Notes under the pieces: generated by a model | Databases searched by the model: none | Told to the model about the DNA's origin: nothing | What the model saw: the letters and a program-made list of their open reading frames with translations, nothing else | Assembly: GCA_022225965.2 (NCBI GenBank) | Contig: JAKJXP020000020.1 | Coordinates: 372,001-436,000 of the forward strand | From: Diatrype stigma | Taxonomy: Eukaryota; Ascomycota; Sordariomycetes; Xylariales; Diatrypaceae | Direction: 5' to 3' | DNA length: 64,000 nucleotides | In this document: one piece after another, positions 13,601 through 26,520 of the stretch | Position numbering within the stretch: the first letter of the stretch is position 1 | Layout of the letters: every line of letters starts with the position of its first letter | Made by a program: the position numbers and the translations under genes

Positions 13601-16600
13601 TCCACTCGGGCTTTGCTTGCGGCTGGAAAGCGACTCCTGATAGACGAAAAGGATATCGAAAAGTTTGGCATTTGGCTGCACACCGGCTGCCCGTTTCACG
13701 TCCGAGAGTGAGAGTGCTTCGTGACGAAGGCTATCACGATTGGCGTTATGAATGATCTGTAGCAGCTCGCCTATCGTTCGACAATGCTTCAATGAGATTC
13801 TCAGGGGTAGTGTAGCGATCAAAGGTCCCATCATATTTTCGACCCCTGAAATGGGTATCGTTCGACCAGAAGACACAGACCCAAGTACCACATCGTCACT
13901 GCCCATGACCGCTGCCCACAGCCAGCCAACGCACGCCTGGAAAACCACTTGGGGTCCGAAAGATGACTGCAGCATTCGTCTCTTCACCTCTATGGGATTG
14001 ACCCGGATCTGGCTGACATCGGTGCATATTTCAGGAGAAGACACAGCTGTAGTCATGAAATTTGGCGTGGAGGTTGCTGCGCTGCCGCGAAGATAGCCTG
14101 CCCAGTATTCTTTCGCCTTCATTACTTGGCGTTCCGACGCCTCTTCAGAGTATTTGGATGTGGAACTAAATTGTGGCCTGCTGATGAGCCTGCCCCCAGA
14201 TGCCAAGGTGGAAAGATCTTCAATAAGAAGATCTACGGTCCATCCATCATATATCGAATGGTGCAATGTGATTCGAACTCTCCCGGTATCTTCCTCCCAC
14301 CTGGGCTCCCTAATCTCAACTCGAAAAGGATGACGTATGAACTGTTCAATGTCAGGTGAATGGAAAGGACTGAAGCTATCAACGATCTGAATGTCCTCCA
14401 GTTCCTTCCAGACGATCTGAGTGGGCGAGCTTTCGATAAACAGGAACCCGGTCCTAAGGATCTCATTTTGTTGGGCTATCTTGGAAACCCAAGACTTGAC
14501 TGAAACTGCATCAAGTTCACGAGGAAATGCGAGCTCGACTTGATTGATGTATAGCCGAGGATCCTTCAATGACTCGACGATCATTGATTTCTGCAGAGTA
14601 GTGCAAGCCAGAACACCTTCGATCTTAGCAAGCAGCGGTCCTAATTCGGAATGCCAGTCTGATGGTATATCTTGAGTGGTCTCGACATTCCCGTTGATGA
14701 GGCTTTCTGCAACAACAGGCCTAGAGTCTGAAAACATACGGCGACGGATAGTTCGGGACAATTCTCGTATCGTAATGGAATCTAGGATGTCGATGGCATT
14801 GACCAGGATGCCTGATTCTCGAAGGGTCGAGGCATATTGAATAGCTACTAGCGAATCAAGACCTGCTGACATAAGTCGAGTGTTGGGTGTAACAAGTGAC
14901 CCAAGCACTCGTTTCCCAGTCTCGCACAGCTGCCGCTCGAGGTCGTCTTCACTTTGAGCCTCCATACTTTCAGCATTGCTCATTGCTCGTTCATAATCCG
15001 CTATCAAGCGTTTCCTGTCGATTTTCCCTGAAGGAAGTTGAGGGAAGGTTTTCATGACTTGAATGTCAGCAGGAACCATGAAAGCTGGTAACCAAGATTT
15101 GCAATTGGCTAGTATCTGGTCTCGTGTCCCGTTGGTTTCCAAGTTGTAAACTGCGACAAATGCCACGAGTACATTTGAGATAACAGCCGCAAAAGCTGTG
15201 TGACAACCCCTGGTTCGCAAGATGACCTGATCGATTTCTCCAAGTTCGATTCTCTGTCCATTGAGTTTCACCTGAGCATCGTTAATTCTACCCAGACATT
15301 CGATAGTCCCATCTGAGCGCATTCTAGCTTTGTCTCCTGTCCGATATAATCGACCCCAAGGGCTTTCAATGAAAGCAGCAGATGTCTGCTCTGGTCGATT
15401 GACATAGCCCCTTGCTAATTGAAACCCTCCAACGGCGAGCTCGCCAACGCAGCCAACGGGGACAACGTTGACTTGGACAGGAGCCTGGTCTTCAGAATAG
15501 TCAAGCACAAATGCCGAGACAGTATCAAGAGGGAATCCGATCGAACTTCTACTTGCTACCCTCGGGAAGGCCGGCTGGAGAGTACTGGAGATGGTGAGTT
15601 TGGAGCAATCTTGGGAGCATTGAGGATCTTACCAGTGTATTGTTGCCTCGGTTGGGCCATACATCCCCCACAAGATGCTGTCCTGGGATATATCACCTCC
15701 AAACTCATGTATGACAGGCTCAGTGAGCATCTCCCCAATTGTCAACAGAAGTCTCAAGCGAGGAGCGTGTTTTCTTTCTTTCAGAAGACTACCCGCAACA
15801 GAGGGCGTTAGTTCACAAGCATCGACTTCCATTGTTCCCAAACAAGCAGGCAGGTCTTCAAGCATCCTTGAGCGATGGCAGGAAACTAAGGTAGAGCCGC
15901 GAAATAGGGGAAAGAATATTTCGAAAACAGACACATCGAAGGTCGGTGCCGCAAATTGAAAGAACCGTTGGAAGGGAGGTATGTGCCGGTCGTGAGCAAG
16001 TAAGCTCTGCGTAACAGCATCGTGAGAAATCCCAACCCCTTTTGGAGTTCCCGTCGAACCGGAAGTGTACATCACATATGCAAGATCATATGTCTCAGGT
16101 ACCCGGTAAAAGCCGGGCGAGGGTGACTGGATTTGCTTATCAGGGGATATGGATAATCCATCAATAGCCAGCACCTTATATGAACCACTAGAATTTGGGA
16201 GCTTCGACACCAGGTCAGAAGCAACCAGAACTACCTTCGCCCCAACATCCTGCAAGATGAACTTGATTCTCTCCTCGGGAGTATCGAGATTCAGGGGGCA
16301 AAATGTGCCCCCTGCTTTCAAAACAGCCAAGATCGAGATATATAGCTCAGGGGACTGTGGTATAAGTATAGGGACGACAAATTCTTCCTGGGGACATCCT
16401 GGTGATAGCGGAGTGAGAGTTTCTGTGATACGAGAAGCTAGCAAGTCTGTTGCAGCACGAAGCTCTGGATACGAAATGGTTACTCTCTCACCATCCTCAC
16501 GGAGAAAGTCAATGGCAGGAACCTCTTCATCTCTAGAAAACGAAATCAACTCGTGTAAAAGGCTCGGTCCCTGGAGTCTAACAGGTGAGGGGTTCAAGAT

Positions 16601-16633
16601 CGAAAGACCCCCCGTATTGTTGATGGATCTCAT
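1646..16633 (-). CDS. sidC: Ferrichrome-type siderophore NRPS (SidC/NPS2-like), 4905 aa, six exons
   Basis: This multimodular synthetase condenses hydroxy-ornithine-derived hydroxamates with small amino acids into a ferrichrome-type intracellular siderophore. Seen: exons 16633-15633, 15584-12478, 12431-10321, 10270-10200, 10145-1857+1 (last base 1856) and 1783-1646. Introns are 15585-15632, 12432-12477, 10271-10320, 10146-10199 and 1784-1855 (48, 46, 50, 54 and 72 nt), all GT-AG. Joining them gives 4906 in-frame codons including TGA. Approximate domain centres (aa): A1 about 190 (YVMYTSGSTGTPKG), T1 572, C1 777 (HHSIYDGW), A2 1237, T2 1641, C2 1853, T3 2197, C3 2407, A3 2863, T4 3277, C4 3492, T5 3830, C5 4043, T6 4390, C6 4592. 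All six carrier domains keep the DS phosphopantetheine site. There is no TE domain, as expected when a terminal C domain cyclises. The start is the ATG at 16633, because an in-frame TAA lies upstream. Known: three A domains plus repeated T-C units typify the SidC/NPS2 family. Inferred: the product is a ferricrocin- or ferrichrome-like hexapeptide. The exact product cannot be read by eye. Confidence 0.9.
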
Positions 16634-17900
16634 CTCTGGCCTCAACCGTGTAACCCCAAATGTGTGCGCTTATTCACACTTCGCACGTTATGACCTTCAA
16701 ACACCATAATAGGAACAAATGAAGGGTGGGATCGAAAGATTTTCTACTCGGTGAGAATAGATATCATCGCAACTGTTACCAAATTAGCTGGAAATATACT
16801 GTGATAGACTGATGAGAAGTCGCTTCACAGACCAATGGTCAACTTACATGATCCGTGACCAACTATCACTCTCGGACTGACGAGAGAGCTCAGATCTGTC
16901 AAGAGAGCTACGCTTGATATCGTGAAGCAAGTCGGTGCTCACCAATGTACCTCGCTTGAGGGCGTCTTCGTCACAAACAGGGGGTATCTCTCTAGATGCA
17001 GGAAGCCGAAGCAGTATCGTCCAATGAAGTAAGCAATTGCAGGCTTTTTCACGGGTGTGATTGGCCAAACCTCGCAGCCATAGACGTATGTATCAGTTTA
17101 AGCTCAGCGATCCGAACCACTGCGAGACCTCCTGTCGTGACTGGACAAGTCCTTGTCTTACCGGGCATTATTACCATGTCATGCATCAGGTGTGCCACTC
17201 GGACGGGAGGAGGCTCATGCGATGCTGTAGCCAACCAGAGCAGACGTATTTCAAACAGACGGCTCGTGAAAGGAGCGTCACCTCGTCGCAGATGGGGGTC
17301 TTGCGACAATTGGGCTTCAAGTGTGGGTGAGCGAGGGTGACTGCGTGGGATAACAGACGTTAGTCTCACACCAACATCGCGGGACGACAACCAAGTAGGG
17401 CGCTCTCGGCCGATTCTGCCAATAAGGAGGAACCCGGGCTCAGCACTAAGAGAGGTGCTTGGTGGTTTTGTAGATTAGTGTTGCAACCCAGCGACCGAAG
17501 CCCACCACGGTCTCCATTACATCATCCTTGCGATACAAAGCATTACTGACGGGCCATCACACTATTACGCAAGGGAAACTACGGTACCTCGGCAACGAAA
17601 ATCCAGCCCGACCTGCGTGTGGGAGGCTGAGTACAACATAGATACATGGATATGTACTTGGGCACGTGTAGCACGGGATCTTGGGTGGCTCAGGGTGAGT
17701 ATCGGAAATAGCACAGACAAGGAAGTCCTGATTCTAGGTAGCTTCATGTTCCATTACGGGTGGCATTCGAGGTGTGAGCCTGTATCCGTGACTCTAGCTG
17801 TAGTGACTGTTGCTGTAGTTGGAGAGCCGTCGCTGGACCGGAGCTATTCTGAGAGCTACTAGTCAGCTAAGAAGGTAAATGCATAAACCAGTACTTCGTA
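16634..17900. promoter_or_regulatory. NRPS upstream region
   Basis: About 1.2 kb of normal-GC DNA precedes the NRPS start codon before the AT-rich block begins. It contains a GATA-type hexamer TGATAG at 16802-16807. On the minus strand a good splice donor (GTAAGT) sits near 16851, directly after a 74-codon open frame (16844-17068), so a 5'-leader intron or an extra upstream exon is possible. I could not find an acceptor that clearly joins it to the NRPS. Other open frames at 16996-17390 show no recognisable domain. Confidence 0.35.
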
Positions 17901-20900
17901 GATGCATCTATATGAACCTCGCGAAAGCTATATACCTACTTATCTTAGAAACAAACGTTTTTCTGGGCTAGCTGCGTTGCGTACAGCCTTATATCATTTA
18001 ACCAATAATTTTGCTAATAGATTTTAGCGGTAATTTTAGTGTGATTTAGACCATTCCGAGCATTTTCCGTATGTATTAGGGTACGTATTTATAAAGTAGC
18101 CCAAAAAAAACGTTTAAGACGGCGATTCGAAAAAGGGCTGTATTATGCTGAAAATTTAATATGAACGGAATTTTTTTTTTTGTTTATTATATTATTTCTT
18201 AGTTATAACAGGTTATATAAAAAATCCAAATAAAGCCCGAAGATTATAGTTTATACGGCTTTTTAACGAACCTACTTTAATATTTTTACGTTTAATATAT
18301 TATAAATTCGTATTTAAAAAACGGATAAAGGCATTTATGCTGAAACTTTTTTCGTTAACGACCCTTTATAAGCTTTTAGTAAAAAAAATTTTATTTAATT
18401 AAAACTTCGAAGATATATATTTAAGGTTATTCTTTAGCGACGGAAACCATTTAAAAAATAATAAGAATTCGTTTTTATAAGCGTTTTTGGCAATTCTTAT
18501 AAGTGGCCGATTTGTTGTTATTCGGAAATTATTTAAGGCTTTAATATAATTTGTTAATACGATTTTTTAATTAAAACGATTATTAAAAGCTTTACGATTT
18601 TATTTTTAAAATGCAAGTCGTATCTTAATACGTTAAATTTCCGATTTCTGAAAAAATCGAAAAGCAATACCATATTGTCGCTTTTTAATAGCTATAATCC
18701 GGCTTTAAATTTGGCCTGAATTAAGCAAAATAAACTTTTGGGTTCTTTAACGAAAAAGTAAATCCGTATTATAATTAATAAACTTAATAAAAACCAGAAT
18801 TTTACGGGCAAAATTAGGAAAATCTTTTTAAAGCGTTATAAATGGATCGTCGAATATACGGCAAATCGAATTAATACTTAGTAGGTTTTTATTGCTAATA
18901 TTATTCGAATAATTACCGATACGAAAAAGGTTAAAGATAATTAAGTTAAGGCTATTCGACGATTGGTATATTTTAAAAGCGATATTATTCTTATCGTTGT
19001 TATCGGTTATGGCAAAAATGTCGTATTATAAGCCTTTATAATTATTATTGGGCTAATTATTATCCAAATCGTTTCGTTAACGAAACTGAATAAAATTTAA
19101 GTTAATTTTATTAAAAAGGAAATTCCGGGATTTATTTTTATATTCGTTAATTTAGATACGTTTTTTAAGGTTAATTATAAAGCGTAATATGTTAATATTT
19201 CGAGTTAACTTTAAATAAAACCGCTTTATTTGGAAGAACATTTAAAACGCGAAATATTCTTACGTATTTTTAAATTTCAAATAGCTTTTTTATTTAAGAT
19301 TTAAAGCGGTTTTAAGAAATTCCGGATTCCATAAATTTGTTGGCTTATTTATAATCGACGAGCTTTATGTCGTAAGAAAATGACGTATCTTTCGTAAAAA
19401 CTTTATTTATTTATATACCGTACGATTTTTTTTTTTAAAAAGCCTTTTTTAGTTTGGTTATATAATTACTTTGGATCGAAATAATTAGGAGTATATTTTT
19501 TAATACGTCGGATTTGGTACGAATATAAACATTATTCGTATTTCCGTTAATCGATCCGAAATTTTCCTAATGGTTTAATCTTTTTTTTAAGGATTTATTA
19601 GGAATTATAAACGATTAGAATTCCTTTTTAAAAACGCAAGCCCTTAAATTATACGAGCCATTTCGAAAATAATTATTTATATAAATAATAAGCCTTAATT
19701 ATTTGCGATTCGTTTTTATTTTATTAATTACTTAATATTAAAATATGGATTTTCCAAACCTGTTATTCGGAAAGTTATTATAAAATACGACGCAAACGTT
19801 CGTTCGGTCGATAAAGACCGAATTTTCGATCAGTTTTCTTAAAAAAACAATGCCGGTAGGGTTATATTTATTACGATTTTTTTCGAAATAGGCCTTAACA
19901 TTTTTAATATTCGAAGAATCGTTCAATTTAATTTGCTTCCGAATACGAGCCTTTCGGATATTTAGCAACGCATTAAACGTATAATAAGGAAGCAAATAAG
20001 CCAAAGAATTACGTATATTTTTGTTCCGTATTAGGCGTTCGATAATTTGGGCACTTTAAAAAGCATATCGAAAACCTTTTGTCTTAAGCTTTGCCGTCGT
20101 TAGATATAAGCTTAATTAATATAGGCTCGATTAATATACGTTTTTCGAATTAATAGTAATTTACGTAAAATAATATTGGCCGAAAGAAATAACGACGATA
20201 ATGCAGTCAATTAAATAAGCGACGTTAATTAAGTTAATAGCTTGGCTTTTTACGATTTTGCGGCAAAGTAACGTAACGATTTATGCCTTATTTTTTCCGA
20301 GGTTTCGTAAAACTTATTCGAAATCGATAATAAGGTAAAATAATCGAAACAAAACGAAGCTAATAAATTAAAATTAAGTTCCGCCGTTTTTGCGTTTTTT
20401 AATTTAAGCTGCTTTAAAAAGTCGATTTTTAAATATTTTTAAAAACTTATTAATAATCCCGATTTCGAATATAAATAACCGATTAAGATAATCCATTATT
20501 GCAATGCTTGTAATAACGATTTCGATAAAATTCCGTTTTTCGAGTTTCGAATTAAGGCCTTTTCGAATAAGCCGTAAGCTAATTCGTTTTCCGGCGTTGC
20601 TTTAATGCTTTTATCGATTTAATGCAAAGATTAAGCTTAGAATTTCGTTCTTAATATTCGATACGACCTTATAAGGGAATTCTTTTTAAATTCGAAACTT
20701 TAATATGCTATCGCCAAGCAGTTTTTTTCGAGAAAATAATATTTGCCGTTCTTTAACGTTAACGGCTTTATTAAAAAGGTGCCCGAATTATTTATTTGGA
20801 AATATTTCGATAAACATGGCCCCGCCTTAATAAATTTCTGCATCTAATCGATTCTTATTATTCGATAGCGCTGGAAAGCCAAAAAGGAAAAGATAAAACA

Positions 20901-21371
20901 AAAACGAAAGGCGAAAAAACAAGCTGCTTTTTTTTCTTTAGTTCCGGCAAGCCGCAAAGCTATAAATAAGGACGCATCGCTTTTTATTATCCGAATCCGC
21001 CAGGCTTAATAATTTAAATAGCCCAAAAATTAATATAAGGAATTAACGATTATTAAAATTAACCAACGAAAAAAATCAACGGTTTAATAAGGAAAATTAA
21101 CGATTAATTAACGAATAATATTAATATTACGTATTATATGAATTTTATACGTAAATGAGGCTTTTTTAATAACGTCATGTTAATTCCTTTCCTATTTAAT
21201 TTTCATTATAACTAAAGAAAAAATTTAGGTTATTTAAAACATAAGCAACAGCATCGCCTTTCTCTTTCTTTCCCTCGTCGTCTTTATTCTTTAAAGCAAA
21301 TTTAGCAAAAACACGCGGACGTATAATATCGCCGCCGTTCTTCTTTCTTTTCTCGCCTTTTTCGACGACCT

Positions 21372-21488
21372 GATTATTATCGTTATTATCGTCGTTATTC
21401 TCGTTATTATTATTATTATTATCCTTATCGTCGTTATTATCGTTGTTATTATTATTATTATTATTATTGCTATTATTATTATTATTGC

Positions 21489-21519
<31 letters not shown>

Positions 21520-21559
21520 GTCGTCGTTATTATTATCGTTATTATTGTCGTCGTTATTC
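21372..21559. repeat. Trinucleotide microsatellite (TTA/ATT with TCG interruptions)
   Basis: A run of almost 190 bp built from ATT/TTA triplets, interrupted by TCG, CTC and GCT triplets in strict 3-base phase. The phase suggests decay of a longer (TTA)n or acid/serine-type coding triplet repeat inside the AT-rich block. Confidence 0.85.
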
Positions 21560-22375
21560 CTTTCGTATTCTTAAATTTTCCGTAATATATAAAAACTTAA
21601 AAGCAGGAATTCCTTCAATTTAATGCGGATTTCCTTATTATAGGCCCTATATTTTATTTATATGTTTATTTTTATATGTTAGCATTATTTTTGTTCATAT
21701 CGGTATATATTATAAGAATTACGTATTTATAAAAATCTTTAAGTTAATAACGACTTAAAACAAAAATTTACGTAATTTATAAGTTATCGAGGCATTAATA
21801 AATAATTAACGACATTTTAAATAATTATTAATCGCAACATTTTTTTTTCTAGCTGTTATATAAATAATTAATATAAATTTGCTTAGCTATTTTAACATAA
21901 ACGTTTCATAAATTTCGATTATTTCGGTAGCGAATATAAGGCTGCCGAATAAGGCCCGAAATTTATAGCAACGCTGTTTTAAGGTTATAATTACGGCCAG
22001 TAATACTAAAGGAAAAATTAAAGTTTTTTCGTTTGGAATTGCCGACCTTATATTGCAAAGGTTTTTAAACCGGAAGGTCTAGTAAAAGGGCAAACGAAAA
22101 AGCAATTAGCCGGATGGTTTAATGGCGGCGGACGATTTCGTAAGTTATTCGGACAGTTTTTTATGCTATTTTAGGGGCTATATATTATTAATTAAATATA
22201 TTATATATAGGCAAATTTAAATGGCTTTAATTATATACCTTAAGGCTTCGATATAGCGCCCGATCTTTTTAGCTTTTTGGCCGGGAGCGGCAAGGGCGAG
22301 GGCGAAGGCAATGGCGACGGCGACGACGACGGAATCTCATACGGGTCTCGAGGACCTAAGGGGCGAGTAGCAGAC

Positions 22376-22538
22376 ATGATGATAATAATAATAATAATAA
22401 TGATGATAATAGTGTTGTTATTATTATTATTATTATTATTGCTGCTGTTATTTCTGTTGTTGTTATTATTGCTATTATTGCTGTTATTATTGCTGCTATT
22501 GCTTTTATTATTGTTGCTGCTATTGCTGTTATTATTAA
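22376..22538. repeat. Trinucleotide microsatellite following a GC-rich pocket
   Basis: An ATA/ATG run turns into TTA/TTG/CTG triplets. On the plus strand this reads as long isoleucine then leucine homopolymers in one open frame (22277-22588). Immediately before it, 22277-22375 is an unusually GC-rich pocket of GGCGAC/GGCGAG-like units inside the AT-rich block. The open frame is explained by the triplet repeat and is not called as a gene. Confidence 0.8.
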
Positions 22539-22766
22539 ATAAATTCAGAATAAATTTGCTGGCTGTATTTTATATTAGTATGTTATAACATACCGAATCG
22601 TAAATTTAAAATAAAATTATTAATTATATTTTATGTTAATATATTATAATATATTAATATAATTAAATATAATATATTTAATTATTTCATTTTATATAAT
22701 ATTATTATATTTATATATATATATATTATTTTTATTATATATTAATATATTATAACATTTTAATAC

Positions 22767-23335
22767 GAAATATAATTAATAAATTTATTTATATTAATAT
22801 ATTATAATATATTAATACGAAATATAAGCAGCAAATTTACTTTGGATTTATTTATATTAATGTGTTATAACATATTAATACGAAATATAGGCAGTAGATT
22901 TATTTTGGATTTATTTATATTAGTGTATTATAACATATTAATACGAAATATAGGCAGCAGATTTATTTTGGATTTATTTATATTAATGTATTATAATATA
23001 TTGGCATGAAATATAACTAGCAAATTTATTTATATTAGTATGTTATAACATATTAACATAAAATATAGCCAGCAAATTTATTTATATTGGTGTGTTATAA
23101 TACATTAATACGAAATATAAGCGGCAAATATATTTATATCGGTATATTATAACATACTGGCATAAAATCCAGTTAATAGATATATTTATATCGGTATATT
23201 ATAATATATTGGCATAAAATCCAGTTAATAGATATATTTATATCGGTATGTTATAATATATTAATACGAAATATAAGCGGCAGATATATTTATATCGGTA
23301 TGTTATAATATATTAATACGAAATTATAGCATAAT
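22767..23335. repeat. 52-63 bp minisatellite, about ten copies
   Basis: Successive units begin with GAAATATA or AAAATCCAG, pass through ATTTATATT or ATTTATATC, and end in TTATAACATATTAATAC-like segments. Three consecutive units are 63 bp because they carry an extra TTTGGATTTAT-type segment; the others are 52 bp. Related degenerate copies are visible back to about 22,560. Neighbouring units resemble each other most, which fits tandem duplication. Confidence 0.85.
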
Positions 23336-23755
23336 ATATATATATTCGGTTAATATAAAGGCAAATGGGTATTTGGTTAATTTAATTAATTAACTTGTTA
23401 TTATTATTAATGCTTATAACGCCTATTAGTTTTTTTCGAATAACTTTATTATAAGTCGTTAATTATAATTCATTAATTAAGCAGAAAAAAGATCCTTTAA
23501 TCCGTAAAATTAGAAATCCTTAGCTTTAGCTTTATTAGCTATATCGAATAGGCGTTTATTTTTATTATCCCAATTAATAATATTATCGTTAATTTTTTTC
23601 GTTGCGTTAATTTTAGGAATAATACGTTAATTAATTGCGTTAATAAGCTTAGATATAGCATCGTTAAAATCGGCAAGCTTTTAAAGCAAAAATTATTAAT
23701 TGCGTTTAAAAATATTAAGGATATCGTAAATATCGTTATAAATATTTTGGCTTAT

Positions 23756-24121
23756 TTACGTAATATTATTTTTATATAACTTATAAGTATACGACATAAT
23801 ATCGATAAAGGCATTACCGAATTTATATATATTTTTATTATAAGTTACGTTAAAGGTATATTTAACGGATTTGCGGATAATAACGAAATAATTATTATTT
23901 AAGGCTAAACGAAAAAACGTTAATTTAAAATTATGAATAAAATTTTTATTATGCTTAATATCGATAGCGTAAACGGCGTTAATATATTTAAGCATTAAGT
24001 CGATGGCTTTATATTTATTTCCGGCCGTAATATAACGAATTAATCCTTTTTTAAAAATAGCATTACGAATGGTTCCATTGTAATAAACGTCGGAATATAA
24101 AAGCCAAGCGAAATATAACAT
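23756..24121 (-). pseudogene. Degenerate ORF inside repeat block 1, possible transposon-protein remnant
   Basis: A 121-codon frame is the longest uninterrupted frame in the non-repetitive part of the RIP block. It has an organised look, with KYKAIDLMLKYIN around residues 37-49 and FFRLALNNNYFVIIRKSV around 69-86. This faintly recalls the C-terminal region of fungal DUF6589-type repeat-associated proteins, an impression from memory and not an alignment. AT pressure also produces long Asn/Lys/Tyr/Ile frames by chance, so it may be nothing. Confidence 0.25.
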
Positions 24122-26520
24122 TTCCGGGCCGTAATTAAATAATTTTCCTTTTTAAAATATAATAAATAATTAAGAAATAATATTGCGAAACAATTTAAAG
24201 TTTTCCTAACGAACGGTTTCGTAAATTATTAGGAATATTTCGATATATTGCATTAATCGGTATTAATTGCGGAATTCGAAATCGATATAATCGTTATTAA
24301 TACCGGGATATCTATTAATTCAGTTTTTCTTCGTAAAAACTTTCGATTAGGTTTTTTTAAGGATAACATTAAAAAAGCCTTTATAAGTAATAATAACTTC
24401 CTTAATACTTTCGATAATAATTTGATTCTTAATAAGGACGTTTCGGATATGCAAATCGTAAATTATAAATGCAAGAACTTTAGTAATAAATCCATAAATT
24501 AAAAGGGGAACGGTTTAATGGTATTTGAGATTTTTTTTATTAATATGTCTTTTTCGCTAAAAAAAATCGATATCCGCCTTAATAATAGCGTTATTTTTTT
24601 TTTTTCCTGCATTTTAGAAATTATGGAATAACATTTTAATATAATTAAGTTCGACGTAAAAAAAGGCGGAAATAAAAAGCATCCATTTTTTTTGCTTTTA
24701 AAAATTATTGGTTTTTAGTTAAAATTATTTAATACGGCGGATAAAAAAAGTCGTTTTTTGGTTGCCATATATTACTGTAATATAAAATAATTAATAAATA
24801 ATCGTTAAGTAATAAATAAATATAACTTATAAGTTAATCGATCGTTGAATTTTTTAAATTCGAACCGGCGCTTTTAAAGTTTTTCGTAAAACTTATAAAT
24901 ATTTTTAACTATTCCTTTATTTTCGAAAATAGCGCCAAACTAAAAATAAGGGCTTTTTTTATAATTAACGCATTAAACGGCGGGGAACTTAAGAAGTTTA
25001 TTTTTTTCGTTAGGATAAATCAATTTTATAATCGAAAATTTAACAAGATATTTGGATATTTTGTTAAAAAACGGGAAACGAAGAAGTAAATACTTTAGAA
25101 TTATGTTGCAAATAAAGGGCTGCTTAAAATTTAAGGATCTTTAAAAAAGGGAACCTTAGAATTCGGAATAGCTAATTAAACAAAAAGTCGTAAGGTTAAT
25201 TATTTATGTTTATTTGCTTTTTATAAGTTTTTATATCTTATTTAAAAAATTAAAGTTGTCGTAAACGATTACGTCGATAAAATCGTGGGCCATACGTTTA
25301 ATATTTTTTTTAGCTTATTTGGCCATTTCGAAAAGCTTATTATTTAAGGTAATATATAAAAATATAATATTTAAGCTAAATAATGTATTAATAATATAAC
25401 GAAAAATACCGTTAATAAGCATATAAAAGCTTAAAACCATATGCAAAAATTTATTGGTATTTTTTGTATAGCTACGAAAAAGAAATATAATAAGCAAGTA
25501 AATATAATCCTTATTATTTTCGTTGCTGGTTATTTTGATAACGTCTTTATAAGAATCGTTTTAATTACGTAGCAGTTAAGTAAAAAAGATTATTATCGTA
25601 GGAATTTTTTCCTTAAGTATTGGCCAGTCTTATTTAAGAGTTTTTTATAATTATTCCGTATTGCATATTTTTGCGATAATAATATCCTTATTCGAAAGAT
25701 CCTTATAAGGTTCGAAATCGCCAAACGGTAGCTTTTTAATAAAAGATTGCATTTCGCGGCGAATAATACGAATGTTAAAAAATTCAGGAATTGGTTTGGC
25801 GTTTGGATCAGTATTAATAACAGCCAAGCCTTAAATTACGAGTGCTTTTTGAATTTTTGGAAACGAAAGGGCATTTATTAATTGCTTTTTACGGATAAAG
25901 TTTTCGACTTATTTGTTAAGGAACGCCTTAAGATTGTATTGCTTAGTTTTATCGTCTTATTAAATCGCATACCGGTTGGCATTACGTAGATTCTTTTATA
26001 AGTTGGTTGTTTTCGGTACGATTTTTTCGGAGTAAGCCTTAAAAAGGTTAGATTAATCGTTATTTAAGCCCTTAAGTTCGTTAGGACTAACTTTTTAACG
26101 AGATGCTTAAGATTCGGACTGTTGTTATAATCGTTATTAATTTGGAATTTTAAAGAGTTCCGAATTTAATACGTTAATGGGCGAATCAGTAAAATTTACG
26201 TTTAACGATTCCATAATGCGTTTTTTAAGTGTTTTTGGCCGCAAAAAAAAGAGAATTAAATAAGTAAATAAAAAAGATCTTTAAAAATTAAACGAAGGAA
26301 TTTGCGGGTTAAATCGGCCAGATTTGGTTAAAATAATTTAGCCTTAATAAAAAATACTATTATTTTTCCGCATAGGTTACGACTTTTATCGGATCGCCGT
26401 TTTAAATTAGCTTTTCGAAAAACCCCACTACCTATAATCCTTTAATCCCATTGGTTAGAATTAAGCGTATGCGTTAGAAAGCGTTTTATGGGCCAAAGAG
26501 TATATTTAAAACTCGAAAAG

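Larger units (their letters stand above)
17900..26520. repeat. AT-rich RIP-degraded repeat block 1
   Basis: About 8.6 kb of very low GC content with dense stop codons on both strands. TpA is abundant while CpA and TpG are visibly scarce and CpG persists, which is the mark of repeat-induced point mutation of a transposable element in Pezizomycotina. No open frame exceeds about 120 codons. The block contains two trinucleotide microsatellites and a 52-63 bp minisatellite. The edges were judged by the base-composition change (left about 17,880-18,000, right about 26,510) and are approximate. I could not assign the original element. Confidence 0.8.

Noticed and set aside
1817..16645. Reading the NRPS as four separate genes or a frameshifted pseudogene
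   Set aside because: Each frame break coincides with a short GT-AG intron whose removal restores conserved core motifs and a codon total divisible by three.
16844..17068. Extra upstream exon of the NRPS (74 codons ending at a GTAAGT donor)
   Set aside because: The donor is good, but no acceptor clearly joins it to the A1 domain, and the ATG at 16633 already gives a complete adenylation domain start. It is kept only as a possible leader intron.
22277..22588. 103-aa protein ending in long Ile and Leu homopolymers
   Set aside because: The frame is produced by a trinucleotide microsatellite in a RIP-degraded block and has no start context or domain.
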